From Smaragdicoccus niigatensis DSM 44881 = NBRC 103563 (GTDB lineage Bacteria > Actinomycetota > Actinomycetes > Mycobacteriales > Mycobacteriaceae): a stretch of 64,000 bases of DNA. Positions 1-8,247 of the stretch are shown piece by piece. Positions within the stretch are counted from its first letter, which is position 1. Each line of letters starts with the position of its first letter. The notes beneath the pieces are model-generated. The model did not search any database. It saw nothing but the letters and a program-made list of their open reading frames with translations, and was not told where the DNA came from. The stretch spans positions 124,001 through 188,000 of the forward strand of contig NZ_AQXZ01000013.1 in the NCBI RefSeq assembly GCF_000380645.1, in the 5' to 3' direction. The translations under genes and the position numbers were made by a program.

Positions 1-182
1 TGGAAATTGGCACACATGCGGGCCTCGTCGCAGCTGGCGGCGCCTACTCTCGTTTCTGGGAGGCGTCGCAGCGATCCCTTGCTCACAACTCGGAGTCTCC
101 TGCGCGTGAGTCCGGTAACAGGTCTAGCCTCACTAATGGTGAAGGTTTGATTGTTTGCGAGAAAGGCGAACTTCGACCGTGA
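1..182 (+). CDS. ABC transporter ATP-binding/permease protein, C-terminal end (partial)
   Basis: An open frame enters from the left edge (first full codon at base 3) and ends in TGA at 180-182, giving 59 residues. It begins [20 protein letters not shown], the typical end of an exporter-type ABC ATPase, where the stretch after the Walker B/H-loop reads '.GTH.EL...G.Y..FW'. About 35 poorly conserved residues follow. The stop overlaps the kgd start as GTGA, so the two genes are probably translationally coupled. From memory, an ABC exporter also sits next to the 2-oxoglutarate dehydrogenase gene in Corynebacterium and Rhodococcus. The substrate cannot be told from this fragment. Confidence 0.72.
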   Translation, partial: EIGTHAGLVAAGGAYSRFWEASQRSLAHNSESPARESGNRSSLTNGEGLIVCEKGELRP

Positions 183-3100
183 GTGGTTCGGAATCTCAAT
201 TCGGGCAAAACCAATGGCTCGTTGATGAGATGTATCAGCGTTATAAGGCAGATCCGTCGTCGGTCGACAAGAGCTGGCACGATTTCCTCGCCGACTACAC
301 CCCGGACAGTTCGGTGACTGTCCAGGTGCCGGCGGCCGCAGAGGTAGCGCCGCTCTCGACGGAGCGCAAACCGTCGACGACACCGGCCCCGGCGAACAAC
401 GCCGCGACCGAGGTGAAGCCTCCGGCCCCGCAGGCCGGTGCCGGCGACGACGCGAAGGTCCTGCGTGGCCCGGCCGCTGCGATCGCCAAGAATATGTCAG
501 CGTCGCTCCAGATCCCGACCGCGACCAGCGTTCGTGCGATCCCGGCCAAGCTGATGATCGACAACCGTCTGGTGATCAACAACCACCTCGCCCGCACCCG
601 CGGTGGCAAGGTGTCGTTCACGCACCTGCTCGGGTACGCGATCGTCCAGGCGGTCAAGAAGTTCCCGAACATGAACCGGCATTTCGCCGAGGTCGGCGGC
701 AAGCCGGCGGCGGTCACGCCCGCGCACACGAACCTCGGTCTCGCGATCGACCTGCCGGGCAAGGACGGCAGCCGGTCGCTCGTCGTGGCGGCGATCAAGA
801 ACTGCGAGACGATGAACTTCGCGCAGTTCCACAACGCCTACGAGACGATCGTCCGCAAGGCACGCGACGGCAAGCTGACCGCTGAGGACTTCACCGGCGT
901 CACCATCTCGCTGACCAACCCGGGCACCATCGGAACCGTGCACTCGGTGCCGCGTCTGATGAACGGCCAGGGCGCGATCATCGGTGCCGGTGCCATGGAG
1001 TACCCGGCCGAGTTCCAGGGCGCAAGCGACGAGCGCATTGCCGAGATGGCTGTCGGCAAGCTCATGACGCTCACGTCGACCTACGACCACCGGATCATCC
1101 AGGGCGCCGAGTCCGGTGACTTCCTGCGGACCGTGCACACGCTCCTCATCAGCGACGAGTTCTTCGACGAGGTCTTCCACACGATGGGGATCCCGTACGA
1201 GCCGGTCCGCTGGCGCCGGGACATCCAGGAACGCGGCGTCGACAAGAGCACCCGCGTTCTCGAGATCATCGAGTCGTACCGTAGCCGCGGCCACCTCATG
1301 GCCGACTGGGACCCGCTGCGTCTGGTCAAGGAGAAGTTCCGCAGCCACCCCGACCTCGATGTCACGACCCACGGCCTGACGCTGTGGGACCTCGACCGCG
1401 AGTTCAATGTCGGTGGATTCCACGGCGAAGAACGCATGAAGCTCCGCGAGGTGCTGTCGGTCCTGCGGGATTCGTACTGCCGCCACGTCGGTGTCGAGTA
1501 CATGCACATCCTCGATCCGGAGCAGCTGCGCTGGATGCAGGACCGCGTCGAGCAGAAGCACTCCAAGCCGACGGTCGTGCAGCAGAAGTACATCCTGAGC
1601 AAGCTCAACGCCGCCGAGTCGTTCGAGACGTTCCTGCAGACCAAGTACGTCGGCCAGAAGCGCTTCTCGCTCGAAGGTGCCGAGGCCGTCATCCCGATGA
1701 TGGACGCCGTCATCGACCAGGCCGCCGAACACAGCCTCGACGAGGTCGTCATCGGCATGCCGCACCGCGGTCGCCTCAACGTTCTCGCGAACATCGTCGG
1801 CAAGCCGTACTCGAAGATCTTCAGCGAGTTCGAGGGCAATGTGAACCCGGGTTCGACCCACGGTTCGGGTGACGTGAAGTACCACCTCGGTGCGCGCGGC
1901 ACGTACATCCAGATGTTCGGCGACAACGACATCGAAGTCTCTCTTGTCGCGAACCCGTCGCACCTCGAAGCGGTCGACCCGGTTCTCGAAGGCATCGTCC
2001 GCGCCAAGCAGGACCTGCTCAACAAGGGCGACGGCCAGGGTGGATTCTCGGTCGTACCGCTCATGCTCCACGGTGACGCGGCATTCGCCGGTCAGGGTGT
2101 CGTCGCCGAGACGCTCAACCTCGCCGGCCTTCGCGGCTACCGCACCGGTGGCACGATCCACATCGTCGTCAACAACCAGATCGGCTTCACCACGGCGCCG
2201 GATTACTCGCGTTCGAGCGAATACTGCACCGACGTCGCGAAGATGATCGGCGCCCCGATCTTCCACGTCAACGGTGATGACCCGGAGGCGTGCGTCTGGG
2301 TGGCCCGCCTGGCAATGGACTTCCGCCAGCGCTTCAACAACGACGTCGTCATCGACATGATCTGCTACCGCCGCCGCGGTCACAACGAGGGCGACGACCC
2401 GTCGATGACCAACCCGGAGATGTACCAGGTCATCGACACCAAGCGCAGCGTTCGCAAGACCTACACCGAGGCTCTGATCGGTCGTGGCGACATCTCGCCG
2501 AAGGAAGCCGACGACGCCCTGCGCGACTACGAAGGCCAGCTCGACCGGGTGTTCAACGAGGTCCGTGACCTCGAGCGCTTCACCCCGGAGCCGAGCGAGT
2601 CGGTCGAAATGGACCAGCAGATTCCGGCCACGCTCGTGACCGCGGTCGACAAGTCGGTCCTGCACCGCATCGGTGACGCCCACGTCAACCTGCCGGAAGG
2701 CTTCTCGGTCCACCCGCGCGTATGGCCGGTCATGGAACGCCGCCGCGAGATGGCGTACGAGGGCAAGGTCGACTGGGCGATGGGTGAGCTCCTGGCTCTC
2801 GGCACCCTCGTCGACGAAGGCAAGCGCATCCGACTGTGCGGTCAGGACACTCGACGCGGAACCTTCAGCCAGCGTCATTCGGTGCTCATCGACCGTCAGA
2901 CCGGCGCCGAATACACCCCGCTGCACAATCTCGGCAGCGAGAACCCGGGCGTCTTCTCCGTTCACGACTCCGCGCTGACCGAGTACGCAGGCCTGGGCTT
3001 CGAGTACGGATACTCGGTCGGCAACCCGGACGCGATGGTTCTCTGGGAAGCGCAGTTCGGTGACTTCGTCAACGGCGCGCAGTCGATCATCGACGAGTTC

Positions 3101-3811
3101 ATCTCCTCGGGTGAGGCCAAGTGGGGCCAGCTCTCCGACGTGGTGATCCTGCTCCCCCACGGACATGAGGGCCAGGGACCGGACCACACCTCGGGTCGTA
3201 TCGAGCGGTGGCTGCAGCTGTGTGCCGAAGGTTCGATGACGGTCGCGCTGCCGTCGACTCCGGCCAACTACTTCCACCTGCTGCGGCGTCACGCGCACGA
3301 CGGCATCCACCGTCCGCTCGTGGTGTTCACCCCGAAGTCGATGCTGCGCAACAAGGCCGCGGTCTCGAACATCGAGGACTTCACCGACGGCAAGTTCCAC
3401 TCGGTGCTCGACGAGCCGACCTACGCAGTCGGTGACGGCGACCGCAACAAGGTCAAGCGAGTCCTTCTGACCAGCGGAAAGATCTACTACGACCTGATCG
3501 CCAGGAAGCAGAAGGAGAGCCGCGACGACGTCGCGATCGTCCGCATCGAGCAGCTCTACCCGGTGCCGCGGTACCGCCTCAACGAGGCTCTCGAGGCGTA
3601 CCCCAACGCGAGCGAGTTCTTCTGGGTTCAGGAAGAGCCGGCGAACCAGGGTGCGTGGCCGTTCTTCGGTCTCTACCTGCCGGAGTACCTTCCGGAGAAG
3701 CTGGGCGGAATCAAGCGGATCTCGCGTCGTCCGATGTCGGCTCCGTCGTCGGGTTCGTCGAAGGTGCACGCGGTCGAGCAGCAGGAGATCATCGACAACG
3801 CGTTCGGCTAG
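179..3811 (+). CDS. kgd: Multifunctional 2-oxoglutarate decarboxylase/dehydrogenase E1-E2 (Kgd/OdhA)
   Basis: This 1210-residue thiamine-diphosphate enzyme of the TCA cycle converts 2-oxoglutarate to succinyl-CoA together with E2/E3, or to succinic semialdehyde or 2-hydroxy-3-oxoadipate. It shows the actinobacterial fusion layout: a short N-terminal segment ([12 protein letters not shown]), an Ala/Pro linker to about residue 95, an E2-type acyltransferase domain with the DHR motif near residue 303, and an E1 domain carrying [10 protein letters not shown] near residue 631. The GTG at 179 is preferred because it overlaps the upstream stop, has GAAAGG upstream, and places FGQN where family members have it; an in-frame TTG at 155 would add 8 residues. 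A strong terminator follows. GarA/OdhI-type control is known in the family but cannot be seen here. Confidence 0.96.
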   Translation: MSGSESQFGQNQWLVDEMYQRYKADPSSVDKSWHDFLADYTPDSSVTVQVPAAAEVAPLSTERKPSTTPAPANNAATEVKPPAPQAGAGDDAKVLRGPAAAIAKNMSASLQIPTATSVRAIPAKLMIDNRLVINNHLARTRGGKVSFTHLLGYAIVQAVKKFPNMNRHFAEVGGKPAAVTPAHTNLGLAIDLPGKDGSRSLVVAAIKNCETMNFAQFHNAYETIVRKARDGKLTAEDFTGVTISLTNPGTIGTVHSVPRLMNGQGAIIGAGAMEYPAEFQGASDERIAEMAVGKLMTLTSTYDHRIIQGAESGDFLRTVHTLLISDEFFDEVFHTMGIPYEPVRWRRDIQERGVDKSTRVLEIIESYRSRGHLMADWDPLRLVKEKFRSHPDLDVTTHGLTLWDLDREFNVGGFHGEERMKLREVLSVLRDSYCRHVGVEYMHILDPEQLRWMQDRVEQKHSKPTVVQQKYILSKLNAAESFETFLQTKYVGQKRFSLEGAEAVIPMMDAVIDQAAEHSLDEVVIGMPHRGRLNVLANIVGKPYSKIFSEFEGNVNPGSTHGSGDVKYHLGARGTYIQMFGDNDIEVSLVANPSHLEAVDPVLEGIVRAKQDLLNKGDGQGGFSVVPLMLHGDAAFAGQGVVAETLNLAGLRGYRTGGTIHIVVNNQIGFTTAPDYSRSSEYCTDVAKMIGAPIFHVNGDDPEACVWVARLAMDFRQRFNNDVVIDMICYRRRGHNEGDDPSMTNPEMYQVIDTKRSVRKTYTEALIGRGDISPKEADDALRDYEGQLDRVFNEVRDLERFTPEPSESVEMDQQIPATLVTAVDKSVLHRIGDAHVNLPEGFSVHPRVWPVMERRREMAYEGKVDWAMGELLALGTLVDEGKRIRLCGQDTRRGTFSQRHSVLIDRQTGAEYTPLHNLGSENPGVFSVHDSALTEYAGLGFEYGYSVGNPDAMVLWEAQFGDFVNGAQSIIDEFISSGEAKWGQLSDVVILLPHGHEGQGPDHTSGRIERWLQLCAEGSMTVALPSTPANYFHLLRRHAHDGIHRPLVVFTPKSMLRNKAAVSNIEDFTDGKFHSVLDEPTYAVGDGDRNKVKRVLLTSGKIYYDLIARKQKESRDDVAIVRIEQLYPVPRYRLNEALEAYPNASEFFWVQEEPANQGAWPFFGLYLPEYLPEKLGGIKRISRRPMSAPSSGSSKVHAVEQQEIIDNAFG

Positions 3812-3827
3812 ACGCCTCGCGTTCTCG

Positions 3828-3872
3828 AGAGTGCAGGAAACCCCGCGCCAGTCGCGGGGTTTCCTGCACTCT
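3828..3872 (+). terminator. Rho-independent-type terminator after kgd
   Basis: A perfect 20-bp inverted repeat (3828-3847 against 3853-3872) encloses a 5-base loop, CCAGT, and starts 17 bases after the kgd stop. The stem centre is AACCCCGCG/CGCGGGGTT. The following bases (TCTCTTAT) are only moderately T-rich, which is common in actinobacteria. The esterase start codon lies six bases beyond the stem. Confidence 0.9.
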
Positions 3873-3878
3873 TCTCTT

Positions 3879-4814
3879 ATGCGGTTGCCCTTGGACTTCC
3901 TCAGCGCCTTTCGGAATGTCGAACTGCCGCCGACACTGGCGGCGCCCGCGATCACCGCGCTGCTTCGAACCGTTTGGGCAGCACCGACTTTCGAAGCACA
4001 ACGCATCCTGCTGAACCAGGCGACCGACCTTCTTCCGCTCGCTGACGGCGTCACCGTCGACCGCGGCAGTCTGGGCGGTCTTCGCGCGCTGAAGATCACT
4101 CCCGAGAATCCCGGCCCCGGCGCGGTGTTGTACCTGCACGGCGGCGGCTTCTGCGTGCTCTCACCAGAGGCGTATCTGTCGATGCTCACCTGGATGGCGA
4201 AATCCGCGGGCGTGACGATCTACGCCCCCGCCTACCGGCTCGGTCCGGAGAACCCCTTCCCCGCTGCTTATGAAGACGCCGTTGTCGCGACCCGCGCGGT
4301 GCTCGACGAAGTGCCAGCTGATCAGCTGGTGATCGGCGGAGACTCGGCGGGCGGAAACCTGGCACTGGGGGCCGCAGCCACGCTCACTCAGGAGCGCCAT
4401 ACCTTCGCGGGACTCCTGCTGCTGTCGCCGTTCGTCGACCCCGACATTCCCGTATCCGGCCCGTCTGACCCGATGCTGACCGAGCGCTGGACCGACAAAG
4501 TCCAGGCGGACTACTTCCCCAAGAACTCCGCCGACCCGCGCATCGCTCCTATTCGCTTCGACCTACGGGGACTGCCGCCCACACTCATTCAGGTTGCGAC
4601 GACCGAAATCCTCCGCGATCAGGCACTCGCGGCGGAAAGCGCGCTGCGCCCCGCCGGGGTCGACGTCACGTTCGAGGACGTCCCTAACTGGTACCACTCC
4701 GGGCATATCTTCGCCGGTCTGCTGAAGGACGCCGCTGTTCAGACCGAACGCGTCGGCCGGTTCGTTCGCGAGTGTTTGGAATCTGCCGACCTGGCGTCGC
4801 GCCCGGCCGGATGA
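3879..4814 (+). CDS. Alpha/beta hydrolase, HSL-type esterase/lipase (first of tandem pair)
   Basis: The 311-residue carboxylesterase belongs to the hormone-sensitive lipase group and probably cleaves short or medium acyl esters in the cytoplasm. The oxyanion-hole motif HGGG is at residues 87-90 and the nucleophile elbow GDSAGG at 154-159 (Ser156). A late histidine in YHSGHIF and an acidic residue in TEILRDQ fit the catalytic triad. The chosen ATG is the first that fits the family N-terminus. It lies just past the kgd terminator with no Shine-Dalgarno, so a leaderless transcript is likely. A paralogue with the same PENPFPAAY block follows 51 bases later. The natural substrate is unknown. Confidence 0.88.
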   Translation: MRLPLDFLSAFRNVELPPTLAAPAITALLRTVWAAPTFEAQRILLNQATDLLPLADGVTVDRGSLGGLRALKITPENPGPGAVLYLHGGGFCVLSPEAYLSMLTWMAKSAGVTIYAPAYRLGPENPFPAAYEDAVVATRAVLDEVPADQLVIGGDSAGGNLALGAAATLTQERHTFAGLLLLSPFVDPDIPVSGPSDPMLTERWTDKVQADYFPKNSADPRIAPIRFDLRGLPPTLIQVATTEILRDQALAAESALRPAGVDVTFEDVPNWYHSGHIFAGLLKDAAVQTERVGRFVRECLESADLASRPAG

Positions 4815-4865
4815 AACCATTCGGACTCACACAACACGTCACCCCCGACCGGATAGGCTGCGAGA

Positions 4866-5783
4866 GTGCGTATTCCCGGAAATCCACACGCATTACTGCG
4901 CTTCGTGCCGATTCCGACGCCGGTGTCGGCGCTGGGAATTCAGTCTTTGCTGCGCACGATCTACTCGATGCCGATCCCGACCCAGCGAACGCTCCTGGAA
5001 ACGGTGTCCGAACTCCTGCCGTCCGCGGGCGATGTCAAGGTCGAGTGGACCACGCTGGGTGGTCTACGGACCCTCGTCCTGACACCGCCAAATGCCGGCG
5101 CCGGTGCGGTCTATTACCTCCACGGCGGGGCCTTCTGCGTCATGTCGCCGAATGCCTACCAGTCGTTTCTGACGTGGCTGGCGCAGGCCTCGGGCTGCCG
5201 CGTCTACGCGCCGGAATACGCGCTCGCCCCGGAGAACCCCTTCCCCGCTGCTTACGACGACGCGGTCGCGGGCGCCTACAGCATCCTGGACCGCGTCCCG
5301 GCGAACCAGTTGGTCGTCGCCGGCGACTCGGCGGGCGGCAACCTAGCGCTCAGCGCGGCCCGCGCCCTGACCCGGTCGCGACACGCGTCTCTCGCCGGAC
5401 TAGTGCTCATCTCGCCATGGTCCGAGCCCGCTGCCCCACCCGCGGGCGAAGGCGACGCGATGCTCACCGAGAAGTGGCTGAACGAGTGTGCCGATGCCTA
5501 CCTCGACGGCGCGAACCCTGGAGACCCGCGCGTCTCCCCGATCTTCGGTGACCTCACCGGCCTGCCGAAGACCTTGATCCACGCTGCCGATGACGAAATC
5601 CTCAATCCGCAAGCCAAGGAAACCGCCCAGGCACTGCGGGACGCGGGTGTTGACGTCGAACTCGTGGAACTCTCTGGATTCATGCACTCCGGACACATCT
5701 TCAGCGGTGTCCTTCGTCCCGCGGCACAACAGACCGAGGCGCTCGGAGCATTCATCCGCAGCGTTCTCCCTCAGGAGGGTTGA
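4866..5783 (+). CDS. Alpha/beta hydrolase, HSL-type esterase/lipase (second of tandem pair)
   Basis: This 305-residue paralogue of the preceding esterase shares its layout: HGGA at about residue 86 (Gly to Ala at the fourth oxyanion-motif position), GDSAGG at about 153-158, PENPFPAAY, the triad acid in DDEILNPQ and the terminal HSGHIFSGV. Start is GTG 4866. The gene ends 3 bases before the SDR gene, whose Shine-Dalgarno lies across the stop, so the two are co-transcribed. The pair looks like a tandem duplication that has diverged, mostly in the cap and N-terminal regions. Its substrate cannot be predicted. Confidence 0.88.
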   Translation: MRIPGNPHALLRFVPIPTPVSALGIQSLLRTIYSMPIPTQRTLLETVSELLPSAGDVKVEWTTLGGLRTLVLTPPNAGAGAVYYLHGGAFCVMSPNAYQSFLTWLAQASGCRVYAPEYALAPENPFPAAYDDAVAGAYSILDRVPANQLVVAGDSAGGNLALSAARALTRSRHASLAGLVLISPWSEPAAPPAGEGDAMLTEKWLNECADAYLDGANPGDPRVSPIFGDLTGLPKTLIHAADDEILNPQAKETAQALRDAGVDVELVELSGFMHSGHIFSGVLRPAAQQTEALGAFIRSVLPQEG

Positions 5784-5786
5784 TCA

Positions 5787-6611
5787 ATGAGCAAGGCGTT
5801 CAAGGACAAGGTCTGCGTCATCACCGGTGCCGGAAGTGGCATGGGCCGCGAGTTGGCGCTCCTCCTGACGAAGAAGGGCGCGAAGGTCGCGATCTCCGAC
5901 GTCGACATGGAAGGTCTCGCCGAGACCGAGCGCCTGGTCCGCGAGCTCGGCGGCGACCCCAAGGTCGACCGACTGAACGTCGCCGAGCGCGAAGCTGTTC
6001 TGCTCTACGCGGACGAGGTTGCCCGTCACTTCGGCAAGGTCAACCAGATCTACAACAACGCCGGCATCGCGTTCACTGGTGATGTCGAGGTCTCGGAGTT
6101 CAAAGACATCGAGCGCGTCATGGACGTCGACTTCTGGGGAGTCGTCAACGGGACGAAGGCATTTCTCCCCTACCTCATCGCGTCTGGGGACGGACACGTC
6201 ATCAACGTGTCGTCGGTCTTCGGCCTCATCGCCATCCCGAGCCAAAGTGCCTACAACGCAGCGAAGTTCGCTGTTCGCGGCTTTACCGAAGCGCTCATCC
6301 AAGAGATGCGGATCGCCGGTCACCCGGTCGCGGTGACCTGTATCCACCCAGGCGGCATCAAGACCAACATCGCGAACAAAGCGACCGCTGCCGAGGGTAA
6401 GGACGCAGCCCAGTTGGCCGAGAAGTTCAATAAGCTCATGGCCCGCACGTCGGCGGAATCCGCGGCGAAGACGATTGTGGACGGTGTCGAGAAGAAGAAG
6501 TCGCGCGTTCTCATCGGCCTCGACGCCACGGCGATCGACTTGATGGCCCGCACGCTCGGACCTACGTATCAGCGCATCGTCGCGGCGGCCGCGGGTCGGT
6601 TGCTGAGCTGA
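5787..6611 (+). CDS. Short-chain dehydrogenase/reductase (SDR)
   Basis: A 274-residue classical SDR, an NAD(P)-dependent oxidoreductase for an alcohol/ketone pair. Visible motifs are TGAGSGMG at about residues 14-21 (nucleotide binding), NNAG near 90, the catalytic Ser in NVSSVFG near 140 and YNAAK near 153. A C-terminal extension (about 220-274) is typical of actinobacterial lipid-linked SDRs. AGGAGGG lies 8 bases before the ATG. As last gene of the esterase-esterase-SDR unit, it may oxidise the alcohol released by the esterases (inference). From memory, M. tuberculosis has an SDR (Rv1245c) close to kgd, so this may be its orthologue. Confidence 0.9.
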   Translation: MSKAFKDKVCVITGAGSGMGRELALLLTKKGAKVAISDVDMEGLAETERLVRELGGDPKVDRLNVAEREAVLLYADEVARHFGKVNQIYNNAGIAFTGDVEVSEFKDIERVMDVDFWGVVNGTKAFLPYLIASGDGHVINVSSVFGLIAIPSQSAYNAAKFAVRGFTEALIQEMRIAGHPVAVTCIHPGGIKTNIANKATAAEGKDAAQLAEKFNKLMARTSAESAAKTIVDGVEKKKSRVLIGLDATAIDLMARTLGPTYQRIVAAAAGRLLS

Positions 6612-6619
6612 CAGCTGCG

Positions 6620-7219
6620 TTATGCCGTCTTCTCGCGCAAGTGACGGAAGACCGGAATCAAGAAGTCGCGTGCGTACTGCTCCGCTCCCCCCGGCTCGTC
6701 GAGTCCGAGCACAGTGGAGGGGACCAAAATCAGCGAGTGGTACGCCCGTGCGAAGTGTTCGGCGAACCGGTGCCGCTGCGGCTCGGGGAAGTCGTCGTCC
6801 TCCATCTCCGCGACGAACGATCGACCGAGGTTCAGTGCGTAACTGCTGTCCGTGATGACATACGGCACCAGCAGCTCCGGGCTTTGCCGCCGCAATGGCT
6901 GCACCGCCGGATGATCACGCAGTAGTCGGTAAGCGGCGGCAAATCCGTGGACGATTCTGTCCTCCGGGTCCGAGTACCTCTCCGTCACCGCCCGCACCTC
7001 AGCGAAGAAGCGGGCCAATTCGCGTTCGATGACCGCGCTGAGCAGCGCGTCGCGGCCTGGAAAGTACTTGTATAACGTTGCCCGCCCGACCCGGGCTCCC
7101 CGCGCGATCTCGTCCATCGACAGCTTGCGGAGACCGGTCGAGGCCGCCCACGCGAGCGCCGATTCCATGATCCGCGCACGCGCATCGCCGACAAGATCAG
7201 GGTTCGCGTCGCTCGGCAT
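6620..7219 (-). CDS. TetR-family regulator of the diiron oxygenase operon
   Basis: The 199-residue protein has a TetR N-terminal DNA-binding domain: ARIMESALAWAA starts helix 1, and DEIARGARVGRATLYKYFPG (about residues 37-56) is the helix-turn-helix. The C-terminal ligand domain is not assignable to a ligand. It is transcribed divergently from the diiron oxygenase operon. The 119-base gap between them carries three TAGACA/TGTCTA elements, so it probably represses that operon and itself. A TAGAAT -10 element (7226-7231 on the minus strand) ends 6 bases before the ATG, which suggests a leaderless message. The gene converges on the SDR with an 8-base gap. Confidence 0.88.
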   Translation of the reverse strand: MPSDANPDLVGDARARIMESALAWAASTGLRKLSMDEIARGARVGRATLYKYFPGRDALLSAVIERELARFFAEVRAVTERYSDPEDRIVHGFAAAYRLLRDHPAVQPLRRQSPELLVPYVITDSSYALNLGRSFVAEMEDDDFPEPQRHRFAEHFARAYHSLILVPSTVLGLDEPGGAEQYARDFLIPVFRHLREKTA

Positions 7220-7235
7220 GGTTCGATTCTAGGGT

Positions 7236-7262
7236 GTAGACAAATAGACATAAAGTGTCTAC
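7236..7262. promoter_or_regulatory. Probable TetR operator (GTAGACA/TGTCTAC palindrome)
   Basis: GTAGACA at 7236-7242 and TGTCTAC at 7256-7262 form an inverted repeat. An extra direct copy TAGACA at 7245-7250 makes a tighter palindrome TAGACA-N5-TGTCTA (7245-7261). The site lies in the only intergenic region between a TetR gene and its divergent operon. It falls inside the promoter of the latter, as expected for a self-regulated TetR repressor. Confidence 0.7.
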
Positions 7263-7273
7263 TTTTCTACTAA
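7245..7273 (+). promoter_or_regulatory. Candidate promoter of the diiron oxygenase operon
   Basis: TAGACA (7245-7250) and TACTAA (7268-7273) are separated by 17 bases and fit a housekeeping -35/-10 pair. Transcription from about 7280 would give a 60-base leader containing AAGGAGGAG directly before the ATG at 7339. The TetR palindrome occupies the spacer, so bound repressor would block polymerase. Confidence 0.5.
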
Positions 7274-7338
7274 TACCGCCGGCGTGGCCGAAACAATCAT
7301 CGCGTCGTTCATCCGGTTCGGATTGAAGGAGGAGCGCG

Positions 7339-8247
7339 ATGACCATCATCGAAAACCGCGAGCACAACATCGCCGCACGCGACGACGTCGCCGATCGTCT
7401 GATCGCCGGATCGACCCGACGTTCGTACAACTCACTCGTCGACATCGACTGGGACGCACCCCAAGATCCCGACGTCTTCTACATGCCGCGGGAGACGATC
7501 TCCTTGTACGGCACCCCCATGTGGAACGCGATGACTCACCGTGAGCGCGTCGAGCTCTCGCGTCAGGAATGCGCGAACATGCTGAGTCGGGCGGTGTGGT
7601 TCGAAAACACGCTGAACCAGGGACTGCTGCAGGTCATGCTGCACCAAGACCCGACCTCGCGGAGCGTCCACTACTCCCTCACCGAGATCGGTGACGAGAC
7701 GCGGCACATGATCATGTTCGGAAAGGCCGTCGCGGCGATCGGCGCCAAGCCGTACCGCCTGTCGCTCACCGAAGCACTCGCTGTGCAGGCGTTCCCGTTC
7801 GCCTACCGCGGACTCATGCTCTGGGTCGCGGCCCTGTGCGGCGAGGAGACGATCGACGACACCCAGCGCACCTACCTCCACAGCGAGGACCTGCAGCCGA
7901 TCATCGCCCAGGTGATGCGCATCCACGTTGCCGAGGAGGCGCGACACATCCGCTTCGCCCGGGAAGGCGTGCGCCGCCGGGTCCAGCGCGCATCGTGGCT
8001 CGACCGTCAGTTCGCTGCGACCGCAAACGGCGCGGCCGGCTTCATCCTCCAGCGACTCTTCTACGACAAGCGGGTCTACGAGCGTTGCGGACTCGACGCC
8101 AACGAAGCCATGCGCCAAGCCCGCGCGAATGAGGAAGTGAGCGCACGGCGCCGCGCTGCATTCGAGAACCTGTACCAATTCCTCGAGGAAAACGGGCTCA
8201 CGAATCCGATCTCGCGGCTGACCTGGAAGTACTTCGGGTTCCTGTGA
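7339..8247 (+). CDS. AurF-like diiron oxygenase
   Basis: The 302-residue protein has the ligand pattern of the AurF (p-aminobenzoate N-oxygenase) non-haem diiron family. Predicted iron ligands are E89, E120-x2-H123 (DETRH), E169 or E170 (CGEET), H196, E200 and H203 (HVAEEARH), which matches the seven-ligand set known for AurF. Such enzymes use O2 and electrons to oxidise amines or C-H bonds. A strong AAGGAGGAG precedes the ATG. The stop overlaps the next gene as TGATG, and a flavoprotein and ferredoxin reductase follow in the same operon as likely partners. The substrate is unknown, and amine oxidation is not assured. Confidence 0.87.
   Translation: MTIIENREHNIAARDDVADRLIAGSTRRSYNSLVDIDWDAPQDPDVFYMPRETISLYGTPMWNAMTHRERVELSRQECANMLSRAVWFENTLNQGLLQVMLHQDPTSRSVHYSLTEIGDETRHMIMFGKAVAAIGAKPYRLSLTEALAVQAFPFAYRGLMLWVAALCGEETIDDTQRTYLHSEDLQPIIAQVMRIHVAEEARHIRFAREGVRRRVQRASWLDRQFAATANGAAGFILQRLFYDKRVYERCGLDANEAMRQARANEEVSARRRAAFENLYQFLEENGLTNPISRLTWKYFGFL

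Noticed and set aside
497-4189. A very long minus-strand open frame (about 1230 codons) opposite kgd
   Set aside because: It lies fully opposite the conserved kgd and esterase genes, is rich in Arg, Val and Asp as typical of antisense frames of high-GC genes, and shows no domain.
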